From positions 302,180-366,179 of the forward strand of contig CAVXLJ010000011.1 of NCBI GenBank assembly GCA_963762605.1: a DNA stretch of 64,000 nucleotides, read 5' to 3'. Under the pieces are notes generated by a model. It did no database searches. It was not told where the DNA came from and saw only the letters and a list, made by a program, of their open reading frames with translations. The translations under genes and the position numbers were made by a program. This document shows, one piece after another, positions 29,731 to 39,720 of this stretch; the first letter of the stretch is position 1; each line of letters starts with the position of its first letter. The stretch comes from CAVSRC01 sp963762605. GTDB taxonomy: Bacteria; Pseudomonadota; Alphaproteobacteria; Rhizobiales; Kaistiaceae.

Positions 29731-30447
29731 TCAGCCCATGCCCAGCCGCGCGCCGCCATCGCAGACCAGCACATGGCCGCTCATGAAGTCATCGTCGACC
29801 AGGAATGCGATCGCCTTGGCGACGTCGTCGGCAGTGCCGATGCGCCCGACCGGAGTCCGTCCCGCAAAGTCGGCAAAGGCCGCCGCCTTCTGCTCGGCCG
29901 GCAGGAAGTCCCACCAGGGCGTGTCGATGACGCCGGGCGACACTCCGTTGACCCGCATCGGCTTCAGTTCCACCGCGAGGATCGGCACCAGCGTCTCGAT
30001 CGCCGCATTCGCCGCCGCCAGCCCCGCTGTGCCCGGCATCGCCGCCTGGGCCGACACCGCCGACACCAGCGTGATGCTCGCCCGCGGACCAAGCACCGGC
30101 AGTGCTGCCTGCACGCAGGCGACATGCGGGAACGTCTTGTCCTCGAAAGGCGCGCGGAAGTCTTCCGCCGACAGCGAGGTGATCGGACCGGCCCCCCTGT
30201 TGCCGCCGAGCGCGAGGATCAGGTGGTCCACCGTCCCAAGCGCGGTGAAGGCGGCGCGCGCCGCCGTCGGGTCACGCGCATCGAGCGCGATCGCCGCGAC
30301 CCCGTCGATGGCCTTGGCGGCCGCGTCGATCTTCGCCCTGTCCCGGCCGGCGATGGTGACCGCCAGGCCAAGCGCTTTCAGGCGACGGGCGGTGGCCAAG
30401 CCGATTCCAGACGTTCCACCAACGATAACAGCATGTTGTGAAGGCAT
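29731..30447 (-). CDS. Short-chain dehydrogenase/reductase lacking the catalytic Tyr-Lys
   Basis: A 238-residue Rossmann protein. The cofactor site is HAVIVGGTSGIGLATARRLK, with NAG-type LALGGNRGAG and the SDR tail RVNGVSPGVIDTPWW and LVCDGGARLG. At the active site Ser is kept (LVSAVSAQA), but where Y-x-x-x-K is expected the sequence reads PGTAGLAAANAAIETL, without Tyr or Lys, so classical catalysis is doubtful. The ATG at 30447 has GGAG 6 bp upstream. It is divergent from the XRE regulator 100 bp away, suggesting the regulator controls it. Confidence 0.82.
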   Translation of the reverse strand: MPSQHAVIVGGTSGIGLATARRLKALGLAVTIAGRDRAKIDAAAKAIDGVAAIALDARDPTAARAAFTALGTVDHLILALGGNRGAGPITSLSAEDFRAPFEDKTFPHVACVQAALPVLGPRASITLVSAVSAQAAMPGTAGLAAANAAIETLVPILAVELKPMRVNGVSPGVIDTPWWDFLPAEQKAAAFADFAGRTPVGRIGTADDVAKAIAFLVDDDFMSGHVLVCDGGARLGMG

Positions 30448-30547
30448 TTCGATCTCCATGAAGGTTGCGTCACCCAACATGGCCATGGCTGCGAAAGCCA
30501 ACCAGTTCCCGGTTTATCCTGGTATCAATCCTGCTATGCTGGCGCCC

Positions 30548-31438
30548 ATGACAGACACCGATCCCCGCATCGAAGCGCGCCAGCAGGCGCTCGCCGCGTT
30601 CCTGCGCTCGCGCCGCGAGCGCCTCGCACCAGCCGATGTCGGCCTGCCGCCGGGCACGCGCCGGCGCACGCCCGGGCTTCGCCGCGAGGAGGTGGCCATG
30701 CTCGCCGGCGTCGGCACCACCTGGTACACGTGGCTTGAGCAAGGCCGCGACGTGCGGCCGTCACCGGAGGCGCTGTCGGGACTGGCCGGCGCGCTCCGCC
30801 TCGATCCGTCCGAGACCCGCCACCTGTTCACTCTTGGCGGCCGGCCATCGCCGGAGGTCGACGTGCCCGCGTCACAGGAGGTCGACGAAGGCGTGCGCCG
30901 CATGCTGAAGAGCATGGACGCGCAGCCCACTTACGTCACCGGATGGCGCTGGGACCTGCTCGCCTGGAACGACGCGGCGGTCGCGGTCTTCGGCGATTAC
31001 AGCCGCCTGCCGGCCGAAGAGCGCAACATCATGCACAACGTCTTCGCCAACCCCGCCCATCGCCGCCTGCTGGTCGATTGGGAAGCGATCGCGCCGGTGA
31101 CGCTCGCCACCTTCCGTGCCGACACGGCCCGCTATGCCGGCCATCCAGACTACGAACGGCTGATCGCGACGCTTGCCGGGAAGAGCCCCGAATTCCGCGC
31201 CTGGTGGCCGCGCCACGACGTGCTCGCGCCGATCCACGGCGACAAGCGCATCCGCCATCCCGAGATGGGGCTGATGACCTTCGAATATACGAGCCTCGCC
31301 GTCGACGGCAGCAACGGCCAGAGGGTCACCGTCTATACGCCGCTCTCCGCCGACGGCACGATCAACAAGCTGCACCGACTGCTCGAAAGGCTGCGCAAGA
31401 AAGAGGTCGCGCCTCAAGCAGAGGCGGTCGCCTCCTGA
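30548..31438 (+). CDS. XRE-family regulator with MmyB-like ligand-binding domain
   Basis: A 296-residue transcription factor. The N-terminal HTH is RTPGLRREEVAMLAGVGTTW with YTWLEQGRDVRPSPEAL; the C-terminal half is the MmyB-like (MLTR) domain, with YVTGWRWDLLAWNDAAVAVF, LPAEERNIMHNVFANPAHRR, TARYAGHPDYERLIATLAGK and MTFEYTSLAVDG. This domain is thought to bind a fatty-acid-like ligand. Such regulators usually control an adjacent divergent oxidoreductase, here the SDR. An in-frame ATG at 30536 is an alternative start. Confidence 0.85.
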   Translation: MTDTDPRIEARQQALAAFLRSRRERLAPADVGLPPGTRRRTPGLRREEVAMLAGVGTTWYTWLEQGRDVRPSPEALSGLAGALRLDPSETRHLFTLGGRPSPEVDVPASQEVDEGVRRMLKSMDAQPTYVTGWRWDLLAWNDAAVAVFGDYSRLPAEERNIMHNVFANPAHRRLLVDWEAIAPVTLATFRADTARYAGHPDYERLIATLAGKSPEFRAWWPRHDVLAPIHGDKRIRHPEMGLMTFEYTSLAVDGSNGQRVTVYTPLSADGTINKLHRLLERLRKKEVAPQAEAVAS

Positions 31439-31568
31439 TAGGAACCCATCTTCCGTTCGTCTCCGGGAACACCAGGACCTCGGTGAGAGTCGCCACGGCG
31501 ACGAGATGCTCGTTGCCGATCCAGCCTGGATTCACGCCATCGCGGGCATGAACGGAATTTGTCGCTCC

Positions 31569-34500
31569 CTAGACCAGCTCCACCTGCACCACGCCGCGCA
31601 CGGCGCGCAAGGCGCTCGCGATCTGCGGCGTCACCGCGTAGCGGCCGGGAAGCCGCATCTCGACCTCGCGCTGGCCCTCTTCGAGCAACAGCACGAGGCT
31701 CGCCTCGCCCTCGCCTTTCGTCCCAAGCTGGCGCTGGACGCTCTGCGAGCGGCGCCGCGTCGCGCACGAAGACGCGGATCTGTTTCAGCCCGGCCATCAC
31801 CCGGTCGAGCAACTCCGCCGACTGGATGCGCATGTTGATGCCCTCCGGCCGGTCCTCGGCATTGACCAGCACGACCACCGACTGGCCGGGTTCGAGCAGC
31901 TCGCGATAGCGGTTGAGCTCCTCGGAGAAGGCGACCGCCTCGAAGGCGCCGGTCGAATCGGAAAGCTGGATCACGCCCATCTTGTTGCCGGTGCGCGTGC
32001 GCCGTTCCTGTTTGGCGGTGACGGTGGCCGCCAGCCGTCCGGCCGTCGCCCCGCCATGTACCGACTGGGCGAACTCGGCCCATGTCTGCACGCGCATCCG
32101 CGCCAGCACGCCGGCATATTCATCGAGCGGATGGGCGGAGAGATAGAAGCCGACCGCGTCGTGCTCGCGCTTCAGTTTCTCCGCCGCCAGCCATGGCTCG
32201 ACCACCGGCAGGAGCAGCGGCTGGCGGTCGTCCGTCCCGCCGAACATGTCGCTCTGGCCGACCGCGGCGCTTTCCTGCAGGCGGCTGGCCATGCCGAGGA
32301 TGCGGTCGACGCCGGCGGTAAGCCGCGCCCGGTCGCCCTCCAGTTCGTCGAGCGCACCGGCGGCGATCAGGCTTTCCAGCACGCGCTTGTTGATGACCTT
32401 GGGATTGATGCGCCGGCCGAAATCGGCAAGGTCGCGGAAGGGCGCCTGCCCGCGCGCCGCGACCAGGCTGTCCACGGCGGAAGCGCCCACACCCTTGAGC
32501 GCGGCCAGCGAATAGAGGATGCGGCCCTTGCCGTCGGCGTCATAGGCGACGTCGAACTCGACGCCGCAGCGGTTCACCGATGGCGCCTCGACCGGCACGC
32601 CGAGACGTAGCGCCTCGCGTCGGAACTCGGAAATCTTGTCGGTGTTGCCGGAGTCCAGCGTCAGTGAGGCGGCCATGAACTCCGCCGGATAATGCGCCTT
32701 GAGATAGGCCGTCTGATAGGTGATCAGCGCATAGGGCGCCGAATGCGACTTGTTGAAGCCGTATTCGGCAAACTTGGCGCAGGCGTCGAAGATCTCGGTG
32801 GCCAGCTCCTTGCCATAGCCGCGCTCGGCCGCGCCTCTCATGAAGCGGCCGCGCTGCGCGTCCATCTCCGCCTTGATCTTCTTGCCCATGGCGCGGCGCA
32901 GGAGGTCGGCCTCGGCCAGCGTGTAGCCGGCCATGTCGCGGGCGATCTGCTGCACCTGCTCCTGATAGGTGATGATGCCGTAGGTCGGCTCGAGGATCGG
33001 CTCCAGGATCGGGTCGAGATACTCCACCGGCTCCTTGCCGAGCTTGCGGGCGCAATAGGTCGGGATGTTGGCCATCGGCCCCGGCCGGTAGAGCGCCACC
33101 AGCGCGACGAGATCCTCGAAGCGGTCCGGCCGCATGTCGACCAGGGCGCGGCGCATGCCCGCACTTTCAACCTGGAACACGCCGACCGTATCGCCCTGCT
33201 GCAGCATCGCGAAGGTGGCGGCGTCGTCGAGCGGGATCTGCGACAGGTCGATGGCGGTGCCGCGCCGGCGGATGAGCTTCACCGCCACGTCGAGCACGGT
33301 CAGCGTCTTCAGGCCGAGGAAGTCGAACTTCACCAGCCCGGCCTGCTCCACCCATTTCATGTTGAACTGGCTGACGGTCATGCCGGAACGCGGATCGCGG
33401 TAGAGCGGCACCAGCTCGGAGAGCGGCCGGTCGCCGATGACGATGCCGGCGGCATGCGTCGAGGCGTGGCGGTAGAGCCCCTCGAGCTTCATGGCGATCT
33501 CGAGCAGCCGGGCCACGGTCTCGTCGCTGTCGCGCGCCGCCTGGAGCTGCGGCTCGGTCGCCAGCGCCTGCTTGAGCGTCACCGGGTTGGCCGGGTTGGC
33601 CGGCACCAGCTTGGCCAGCCGATCGACTTGGCCGTAGGGCATCTGCAGAACGCGGCCGACATCGCGCAGCACGGCGCGCGCCTGCAGCGTGCCGAAGGTG
33701 ATGATCTGCGCCACCTGGTCGGCGCCGTATTTTTGCTGGACGTACTGGATCACCTCGTCGCGCCGGTTCTGGCAGAAGTCGACGTCGAAGTCCGGCATCG
33801 AGACGCGGTCGGGATTGAGGAAGCGCTCGAAGATCAGATTGAAGCGCAAGGGGTCGAGGTCGGTGATGGTGAGCGACCAGGCGACCACCGAGCCGGCGCC
33901 CGAACCGCGCCCGGGCCCGACCGGAATCCCCTGCGACTTCGCCCACTGGATGAAGTCGGCGACGATCAGGAAGTAGCCCGGATATTTCATCTTCTCGATG
34001 ACGCCGAGCTCGTAGTCGAGCCGACGCCGGTAGTCATCCTCGCTGAAGCCCGGCGCCAGCCCATGCACCGCGAGCCGCTTGGCCAGACCGGCCGCTGCCG
34101 CCTCGCGCAGCGCCAGGGCCTCGGCGCGGTCGGCCTCCTCGGGGTCGGCGCCGGCGCCGGCGAAGCGCGGCAGGATGGGCTTCTGCGTGCGCGGCCACCA
34201 CGAGCAGCGCAACGCAATTTCCACCGTGTTTTCCGTGGCTTCCGGAAGGTCCTTAAACAGCGCGACCATCTCGGCGCGGGTCTTGAAATAGTGCTCCGGC
34301 GTCAGCCGCCTCCGGTCGCCATCGGCAATCACCGCGCCTTCGGCGATGGCGATCAGCGCGTCGTGCGCCTCGTAGTCGTCGCGCTTGGGGAAGAAGGCCT
34401 CGTTGGTCGCCACCAGCGCCAGTCCGCGGCGGTAGGCCATGTCGATGAGCAGCGGCTCGGCCGCCTGCTCGGCCTGGGTGCCGTGGCGCTGCAGTTCGAC

Positions 34501-35046
34501 ATAGAGGCGATCGCCGAAGATCGCAGCGAGACGGTCGAGGCGGCTCGCCGCCAAGTCCGCCTGCCCGTCGGTGAGCGCCTTGTTGATCGGCCCGCCGGGA
34601 CCGCCGGTGAGCACGATCAGCCCGTCGCCGCGTTCGGCAAGCGCATCGATGCCGACATGCGCACGGGTATCGGCCTCGCCCAGCACGTAGGAATCGGAGA
34701 CCAGCCGCACCAGGTTCCAGTAGCCGGCCTCGGTCGCCGCGATCAGAACGAGGTCAGAGAGCGGCCGCCCGCGCGCCGGCGTGCCCGGCCGGTTGTCCTC
34801 GCCGCCATCGGCGAAATCGATCGCCACCTGGCAGCCGATGATCGGCTGGATGCCCTTCTCGACCATCTTCTGGGAGAACTCGAGCGCGCCGAACAGGTTG
34901 CCCGTGTCGGCGACGGCAAGCGCCGGCATGCGGTCGGCGCTGGCCAGCTCGATCAGGCGCTTGAGCGGCAGCGCCCCTTCAAGCAGCGAATAGGCGGAAT
35001 GGACCCGGAGGTGGACGAAGCCCACCTCCTCGACGATGCGACTCAC
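31569..35046 (-). CDS. dnaE: DNA polymerase III alpha subunit, downstream tandem copy, 3' frameshift
   Basis: Replicative polymerase catalytic subunit (DnaE1 type). Order: PHP domain (FVHLRVHSAYSLLEG onward), C-family polymerase core with the catalytic aspartates in MPDFDVDFCQNRRDEVI, palm/fingers, tandem HhH (ALKGVGASAVDSLVAARG) and the OB domain (MGVIQLSDSTGAFEAVAFSE). The GTG at 35046 has GAGGAG about 9 bp upstream. An extra base at 31744 shifts the last 60 codons; without it the frame reads APLASVQRQLGTKGEGEASL and ends VRGVVQVELV at 31569, the expected terminus, giving about 1158 residues. Uncorrected, the frame runs to 31414. It is the copy with the native 3' end, but its upstream DNA is copy 2, so it has no obvious promoter of its own. 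Confidence 0.88.
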
Positions 35047-38000
35047 GATGCGGTTCTCCTCGGGACCCAAGTGTCCACGAGGCTCGCCGCCCTGTCCATG
35101 CACGCCCGCCACCCCCGCGCTCATCGCGCCGCCTGTCCCCGCCGGCCGCTCAGAAGCTCACTGCACACGCCGCGCACGGCGCGCAAAGCGCTCGCGATCT
35201 GCGGCGTCACCGCGTAGCGGCCGGGCAGCCGCATCTCGACCTCGCGCTGGCCCTCTTCGAGCAACAGCACGAGGCTCGCCTCGCCCTCGCCTTTCGTCCA
35301 AGCTGGCGCTGGACGCTCGGGAGCGGCGCCGCGTCGCGCACGAAGACGCGGATCTGTTTCAGCGGCCATCACCCGGTCGAGCGACTCCGCCGACTGGATG
35401 CGCATGTTGATGCCCTCCGGCCGGTCCTCGGCATTGACCAGCACGACCACCGACTGGCCGGGTTCGAGCAGTTCGCGATAGCGGTTGAGCTCCTCGGAGA
35501 AGGCGACCGCCTCGAAGGCGCCGGTCGAATCGGAAAGCTGGATCACGCCCATCTTGTTGCCGGTGCGCGTGCGCCGTTCCTGTTTGGCGGTGACGGTGGC
35601 CGCCAGCCGTCCGGCCGTCGCCCCGCCATGTACCGACTGGGCGAACTCGGCCCATGTCTGCACGCGCATCCGCGCCAGCACGCCGGCATATTCATCGAGC
35701 GGATGGGCGGAGAGATAGAAGCCGACCGCGTCGTGCTCGCGCTTCAGTTTCTCCGCCGCCAGCCATGGCTCGACCACCGGCAGGAGCAGCGGCTGGCGGT
35801 CGTCCGTCCCGCCGAACATGTCGCTCTGGCCGACCGCGGCGCTTTCCTGCAGGCGGCTGGCCATGCCGAGGATGCGGTCGACGCCGGCGGTAAGCCGCGC
35901 CCGGTCGCCCTCCAGTTCGTCGAGCGCACCGGCGGCGATCAGGCTTTCCAGCACGCGCTTGTTGATGACCTTGGGATTGATGCGCCGGCCGAAATCGGCA
36001 AGGTCGCGGAAGGGCGCCTGCCCGCGCGCCGCGACCAGGCTGTCCACGGCGGAAGCGCCCACACCCTTGAGCGCGGCCAGCGAATAGAGGATCCGGCCCT
36101 TGCCGTCGGCGTCATAGGCGACGTCGAACTCGACGCCGCAGCGGTTCACCGATGGCGCCTCGACCGGCACGCCGAGACGTAGCGCCTCGCGTCGGAACTC
36201 GGAAATCTTGTCGGTGTTGCCTGAGTCCAGCGTCAGTGAGGCGGCCATGAACTCCGCCGGATAATGCGCCTTGAGATAAGCCGTCTGATAGGTGATCAGC
36301 GCATAGGGCGCCGAATGCGACTTGTTGAAGCCGTATTCGGCAAACTTGGCGCAGGCGTCGAAGATCTCGGTGGCCAGCTCCTTGCCATAGCCGCGCTCGG
36401 CCGCACCTCTGCATGAAGCGGCCGCGCTGCGCGTCCATCTCCGCCTTGATCTTCTTGCCCATGGCGCGGCGCAGGAGGTCGGCCTCGGCCAGCGTGTAGC
36501 CGGCCATGTCGCGGGCGATCTGCTGCACCTGCTCCTGATAGGTGATGATGCCGTAGGTCGGCTCGAGGATCGGCTCCAGGATCGGGTCGAGATACTCCAC
36601 CGGCTCCTTGCCGAGCTTGCGGGCGCAATAGGTCGGGATGTTGGCCATCGGCCCCGGCCGGTAGAGCGCCACCAGCGCGACGAGATCCTCGAAGCGGTCC
36701 GGCCGCATGTCGACCAGGGCGCGGCGCATGCCCGCACTTTCAACCTGGAACACGCCGACCGTATCGCCCTGCTGCAGCATCGCGAAGGTGGCGGCGTCGT
36801 CGAGCGGGATCTGCGACAGGTCGATGGCGGTGCCGCGCCGGCGGATGAGCTTCACCGCCACGTCGAGCACGGTCAGCGTCTTCAGGCCGAGGAAGTCGAA
36901 CTTCACCAGCCCGGCCTGCTCCACCCATTTCATGTTGAACTGGCTGACGGTCATGCCGGAACGCGGATCGCGGTAGAGCGGCACCAGCTCGGAGAGCGGC
37001 CGGTCGCCGATGACGATGCCGGCGGCATGCGTCGAGGCGTGGCGGTAGAGCCCCTCGAGCTTCATGGCGATCTCGAGCAGCCGGGCCACGGTCTCGTCGC
37101 TGTCGCGCGCCGCCTGGAGCTGCGGCTCGGTCGCCAGCGCCTGCTTGAGCGTCACCGGGTTGGCCGGGTTGGCCGGCACCAGCTTGGCCAGCCGATCGAC
37201 TTGGCCGTAGGGCATCTGCAGAACGCGGCCGACGTCGCGCAGCACGGCGCGCGCCTGCAGCGTGCCGAAGGTGATGATCTGCGCCACCTGGTCGGCGCCG
37301 TATTTTTGCTGGACGTACTGGATCACCTCGTCGCGCCGGTTCTGGCAGAAGTCGACGTCGAAGTCCGGCATCGAGACCCGGTCGGGATTGAGGAAGCGCT
37401 CGAAGATCAGATTGAAGCGCAAGGGGTCGAGGTCGGTGATGGTGAGCGACCAGGCGACCACCGAGCCGGCGCCCGAACCGCGCCCGGGCCCGACCGGAAT
37501 CCCCTGCGACTTCGCCCACTGGATGAAGTCGGCGACGATCAGGAAGTAGCCCGGATATTTCATCTTCTCGATGACGCCGAGCTCGTAGTCGAGCCGACGC
37601 CGGTAGTCATCCGCGCTGAAGCCCGGCGCCAGCCCATGCACCGCGAGCCGCTTGGCCAGACCGGCCGCTGCCGCCTCGCGCAGCGCCAGGGCCTCGGCGC
37701 GGTCGGCCTCCTCGGGGTCGGCGCCGGCGCCGGCGAAGCGCGGCAGGATGGGCTTCTGCGTGCGCGGCCACCACGAGCAGCGCAACGCAATTTCCACCGT
37801 GTTTTCCGTGGCTTCCGGAAGGTCCTTAAACAGCGCGACCATCTCGGCGCGGGTCTTGAAATAGTGCTCCGGCGTCAGCCGCCTCCGGTCGCCATCGGCA
37901 ATCACCGCGCCTTCGGCGATGGCGATCAGCGCGTCGTGCGCCTCGTAGTCGTCGCGCTTGGGAAAGAAGGCCTCGTTGGTCGCCACCAGCGCCAGTCCGC

Positions 38001-38725
38001 GGCGGTAGGCCATGTCGATGAGCAGCGGCTCGGCCGCCTGCTCGGCCTGGGTGCCATGGCGCTGCAGTTCGACATAAAGGCGATCGCCGAAGATCGCAGC
38101 GAGACGGTCGAGGCGGCTCGCCGCCAAGTCCGCCTGTCCGTCGGTGAGCGCCTTGTTGATCGGCCCGCCGGGACCGCCGGTGAGCACGATCAGCCCGTCG
38201 CCGCGTTCGGCAAGCGCATCGATGCCGACATGCGCACGGGTATCGGCCTCGCCCAGCACGTAGGAATCGGAGATCAGCCGCACCAGGTTCCAGTAGCCGG
38301 CCTCGGTCGCCGCGATCAGAACGAGGTCCGAGAGCGGCCGCCCGCGCGCCGGCGTGCCCGGCCGGTTGTCCTCGCCGCCATCGGCGAAATCGATCGCCAC
38401 CTGGCAGCCGATGATCGGCTGGATGCCCTTCTCGACCATCTTCTGGGAGAACTCGAGCGCGCCGAACAGGTTGCCCGTGTCGGCGACGGCGAGCGCCGGC
38501 ATGCGGTCGGCGCTGGCCAGCTCGATCAGGCGCTTGAGCGGCAGCGCCCCTTCAAGCAGCGAATAGGCGGAATGGACCCGGAGGTGGACGAAGCCCACCT
38601 CCTCGACGATGCGACTCACGATGCGGTTCTCCTCGGGACCCAAGTGTCCACGAGGCTCGCCGCCCTGTCCATGCACGCCCGCCACGCCCGCGCTCATCGC
38701 GCCGCCTGTCCCCGCCGGCCGCTCC
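31598..38725. repeat. Direct tandem duplication of about 3.55 kb covering dnaE
   Basis: The segment from about 31592-35151 recurs at about 35168-38725 (offset 3572-3576 bp). By eye I count roughly 19 substitutions plus five indels, about 99.4% identity; many substitutions are synonymous. Unit ends: on the right, CCTGTCCCCGCCGGCCGCTC; on the left, ACGCCGCGCACGGCGCGCAA. About 15 bp of unmatched sequence (35152-35166) sits at the junction. Copy 2 lacks the last eight or so dnaE codons. Confidence 0.93.
35121..38619 (-). pseudogene. dnaE: dnaE, upstream tandem copy, interrupted by a frameshift
   Basis: Second DnaE1 copy, starting at GTG 38619 with the same GAGGAG site. It reads open from the PHP domain through the polymerase core and then hits an extra G at 36411, inside the segment copy 1 reads as RGRFMRGAAERGYGKELA. 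After that break the frame continues to 35121. A loss of two bases near 35363 and of one near 35298 cancel each other but scramble about 20 residues before KGEGEASLVLLLEEGQREVE. The end after LRAVRGV is replaced by junction sequence. Both halves are otherwise conserved, so this may be a very recent pseudogene or a mis-called good gene. This copy keeps the native upstream region. Confidence 0.8.
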
Positions 38726-38923
38726 GTCCTTATCCTGAGGCGCCCGCCGAAGGCGGGCCGCGAACGACGGGCCTCACCAGACGCGGAGACGGCTGCCGCT
38801 TCCGTTCCTTCTCCCCGCCAAAGTCGGATGTTTCCGACTTTGGCCACTCTTGAAACCAAACACGGGCAAGCCCGTGTTTGGTGGAGAGGGGGGAAGAGGC
38901 CGCCCGGCGGCGCGGCCCGGCCC
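38726..38923. repeat. Paired-hairpin extragenic repeat, copy A
   Basis: Upstream of dnaE copy 2 lie two near-perfect hairpins. Hairpin 1: CCAAAGTCGGA / TCCGACTTTGG at 38818-38843. Hairpin 2: CCAAACACGGGC / GCCCGTGTTTGG at 38856-38881. They are bracketed by TTCTCCCC and GGAGAGGGG, which can pair as an outer stem. Copy B lies at 59757-59837. Stem 2 differs between copies by paired changes (A-T to G-C), so structure is conserved. The rest of the stretch is GC-rich spacer without a gene. Confidence 0.85.
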
Positions 38924-39022
38924 TCACACCACGGCGCTCAACGATACCGACCAGAGCGCGACCATTCCGACAAAGGCAACGACCGCCAGCAGCGCCGCCG
39001 CATCACGAATGAAATCAGACAT
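38924..39022 (-). CDS. 32-residue SOS-regulated single-span membrane peptide (SidA-like candidate)
   Basis: Too short for ordinary gene calling. Begins MSDFIRDAAALLAVV and ends VALWSVSLSAVV: a charged 7-residue head then one hydrophobic span of about 22 residues with a Trp near its end. A ribosome site GGGAGAGG lies 3 bp before the ATG. A promoter whose spacer contains a perfect LexA box ends about 30 bp upstream, giving a short leader. In Caulobacter, SidA is a 29-residue SOS-induced inner-membrane peptide that blocks division; size, topology and control fit, though I cannot show homology. It lies upstream of dnaE in the same orientation, separated by the paired-hairpin repeat. Confidence 0.7.
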   Translation of the reverse strand: MSDFIRDAAALLAVVAFVGMVALWSVSLSAVV

Positions 39023-39052
39023 TTGCCTCTCCCGACCTCGACTTGGGAGGAG

Positions 39053-39081
39053 AGTATGTTCTTGTTTTGTTCTCATGTCCA
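39053..39081 (-). promoter_or_regulatory. Promoter with perfect LexA box for the 32-codon gene
   Basis: On the minus strand, -35 TGGACA (39076-39081), a 17-bp spacer and -10 CATACT (39053-39058). The LexA box GTTC-TTGTTTT-GTTC occupies 39058-39072 on the plus strand, filling the spacer, so bound LexA would exclude RNA polymerase. The box is the same type as at lexA and uvrA. Confidence 0.8.
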
Positions 39082-39117
39082 GCGGAATCTGGCCGTGGTC
39101 ACTGTGGAGTTTGAAAT

Positions 39118-39687
39118 TCATTCTTCCTGCTTCGCACGCTGGAGGCGCAGTTTGTCCCGCAGGGCTTCAGTGGCCTGCGTAATCTTTTCGGCGGGCGCCG
39201 CTTTGAGAAATCTAATAACGCTGTCGTATCCCTTCGATTTGCTCCGCATGATCCGACGCGAGGTGAAATTAACAATTGACATAGAGACAATACCAAATGG
39301 CATTGCGCCGCCCAAAAACACGCACCACCAGATCGCACCCCACCAGCCGATTGTGGCCTCTGGCAGGAATGCCACGTAAATCATGCACCCAAACAACGAA
39401 GTCGCCGCAATCAATGCCCATGCTATCGTAGCGCGGCCAACGGCTTTGATTATACGCTTAAATAAATGCTCAACGCCGTCCATCTCGACGTGGAATTTCG
39501 GTTCATCAAATTCCTCAGTTTCAGCCAGTGCTGGAATTACGCGTAGCTTCTCTTGGTCGCACCATCGCGCGATTGTTTGGCCCGCCGATTTTCCCCAGCG
39601 CAAGAAAGCCGAAAACGCCAAATTGGCCGCAAAGGCAGCCTCAAACCAAGCATCAAAATTGGTTACATGCAGAAGTGTATCCGGCAA
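39118..39687 (-). CDS. Hypothetical two-span membrane protein
   Basis: A 189-residue protein, not recognised. It has two hydrophobic spans (about 82-103, ATIAWALIAATSLFGCMIYV, and about 112-136, AIWWCVFLGGAMPFGIVSMS), a soluble N-terminal half rich in aromatic residues, and a charged C-terminal helix (KITQATEALRDKLRLQRAKQ). It lies 33 bp downstream of the next gene in the same orientation and ends 3 bp from the left direct repeat. Its lower GC points to transfer. An effector of a defence or toxin module is possible but unsupported by any motif. Confidence 0.6.
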   Translation of the reverse strand: MPDTLLHVTNFDAWFEAAFAANLAFSAFLRWGKSAGQTIARWCDQEKLRVIPALAETEEFDEPKFHVEMDGVEHLFKRIIKAVGRATIAWALIAATSLFGCMIYVAFLPEATIGWWGAIWWCVFLGGAMPFGIVSMSIVNFTSRRIMRSKSKGYDSVIRFLKAAPAEKITQATEALRDKLRLQRAKQEE

Positions 39688-39720
39688 ATAAGCTGCTGCC
39701 CCCCCGCGGCAGCCCCCCTG

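Noticed and set aside
32692..35217. Long plus-strand ORF opposite dnaE (841 codons), with a partner at 37027-38853
   Set aside because: Mirror frame of dnaE; duplicated only because dnaE is duplicated, and its composition is that of an antisense frame.
31569..38619. dnaE copies as error-prone DnaE2 (ImuC)
   Set aside because: Sequence is DnaE1-like, with a full PHP domain and OB region, and no imuA/imuB neighbours are present.
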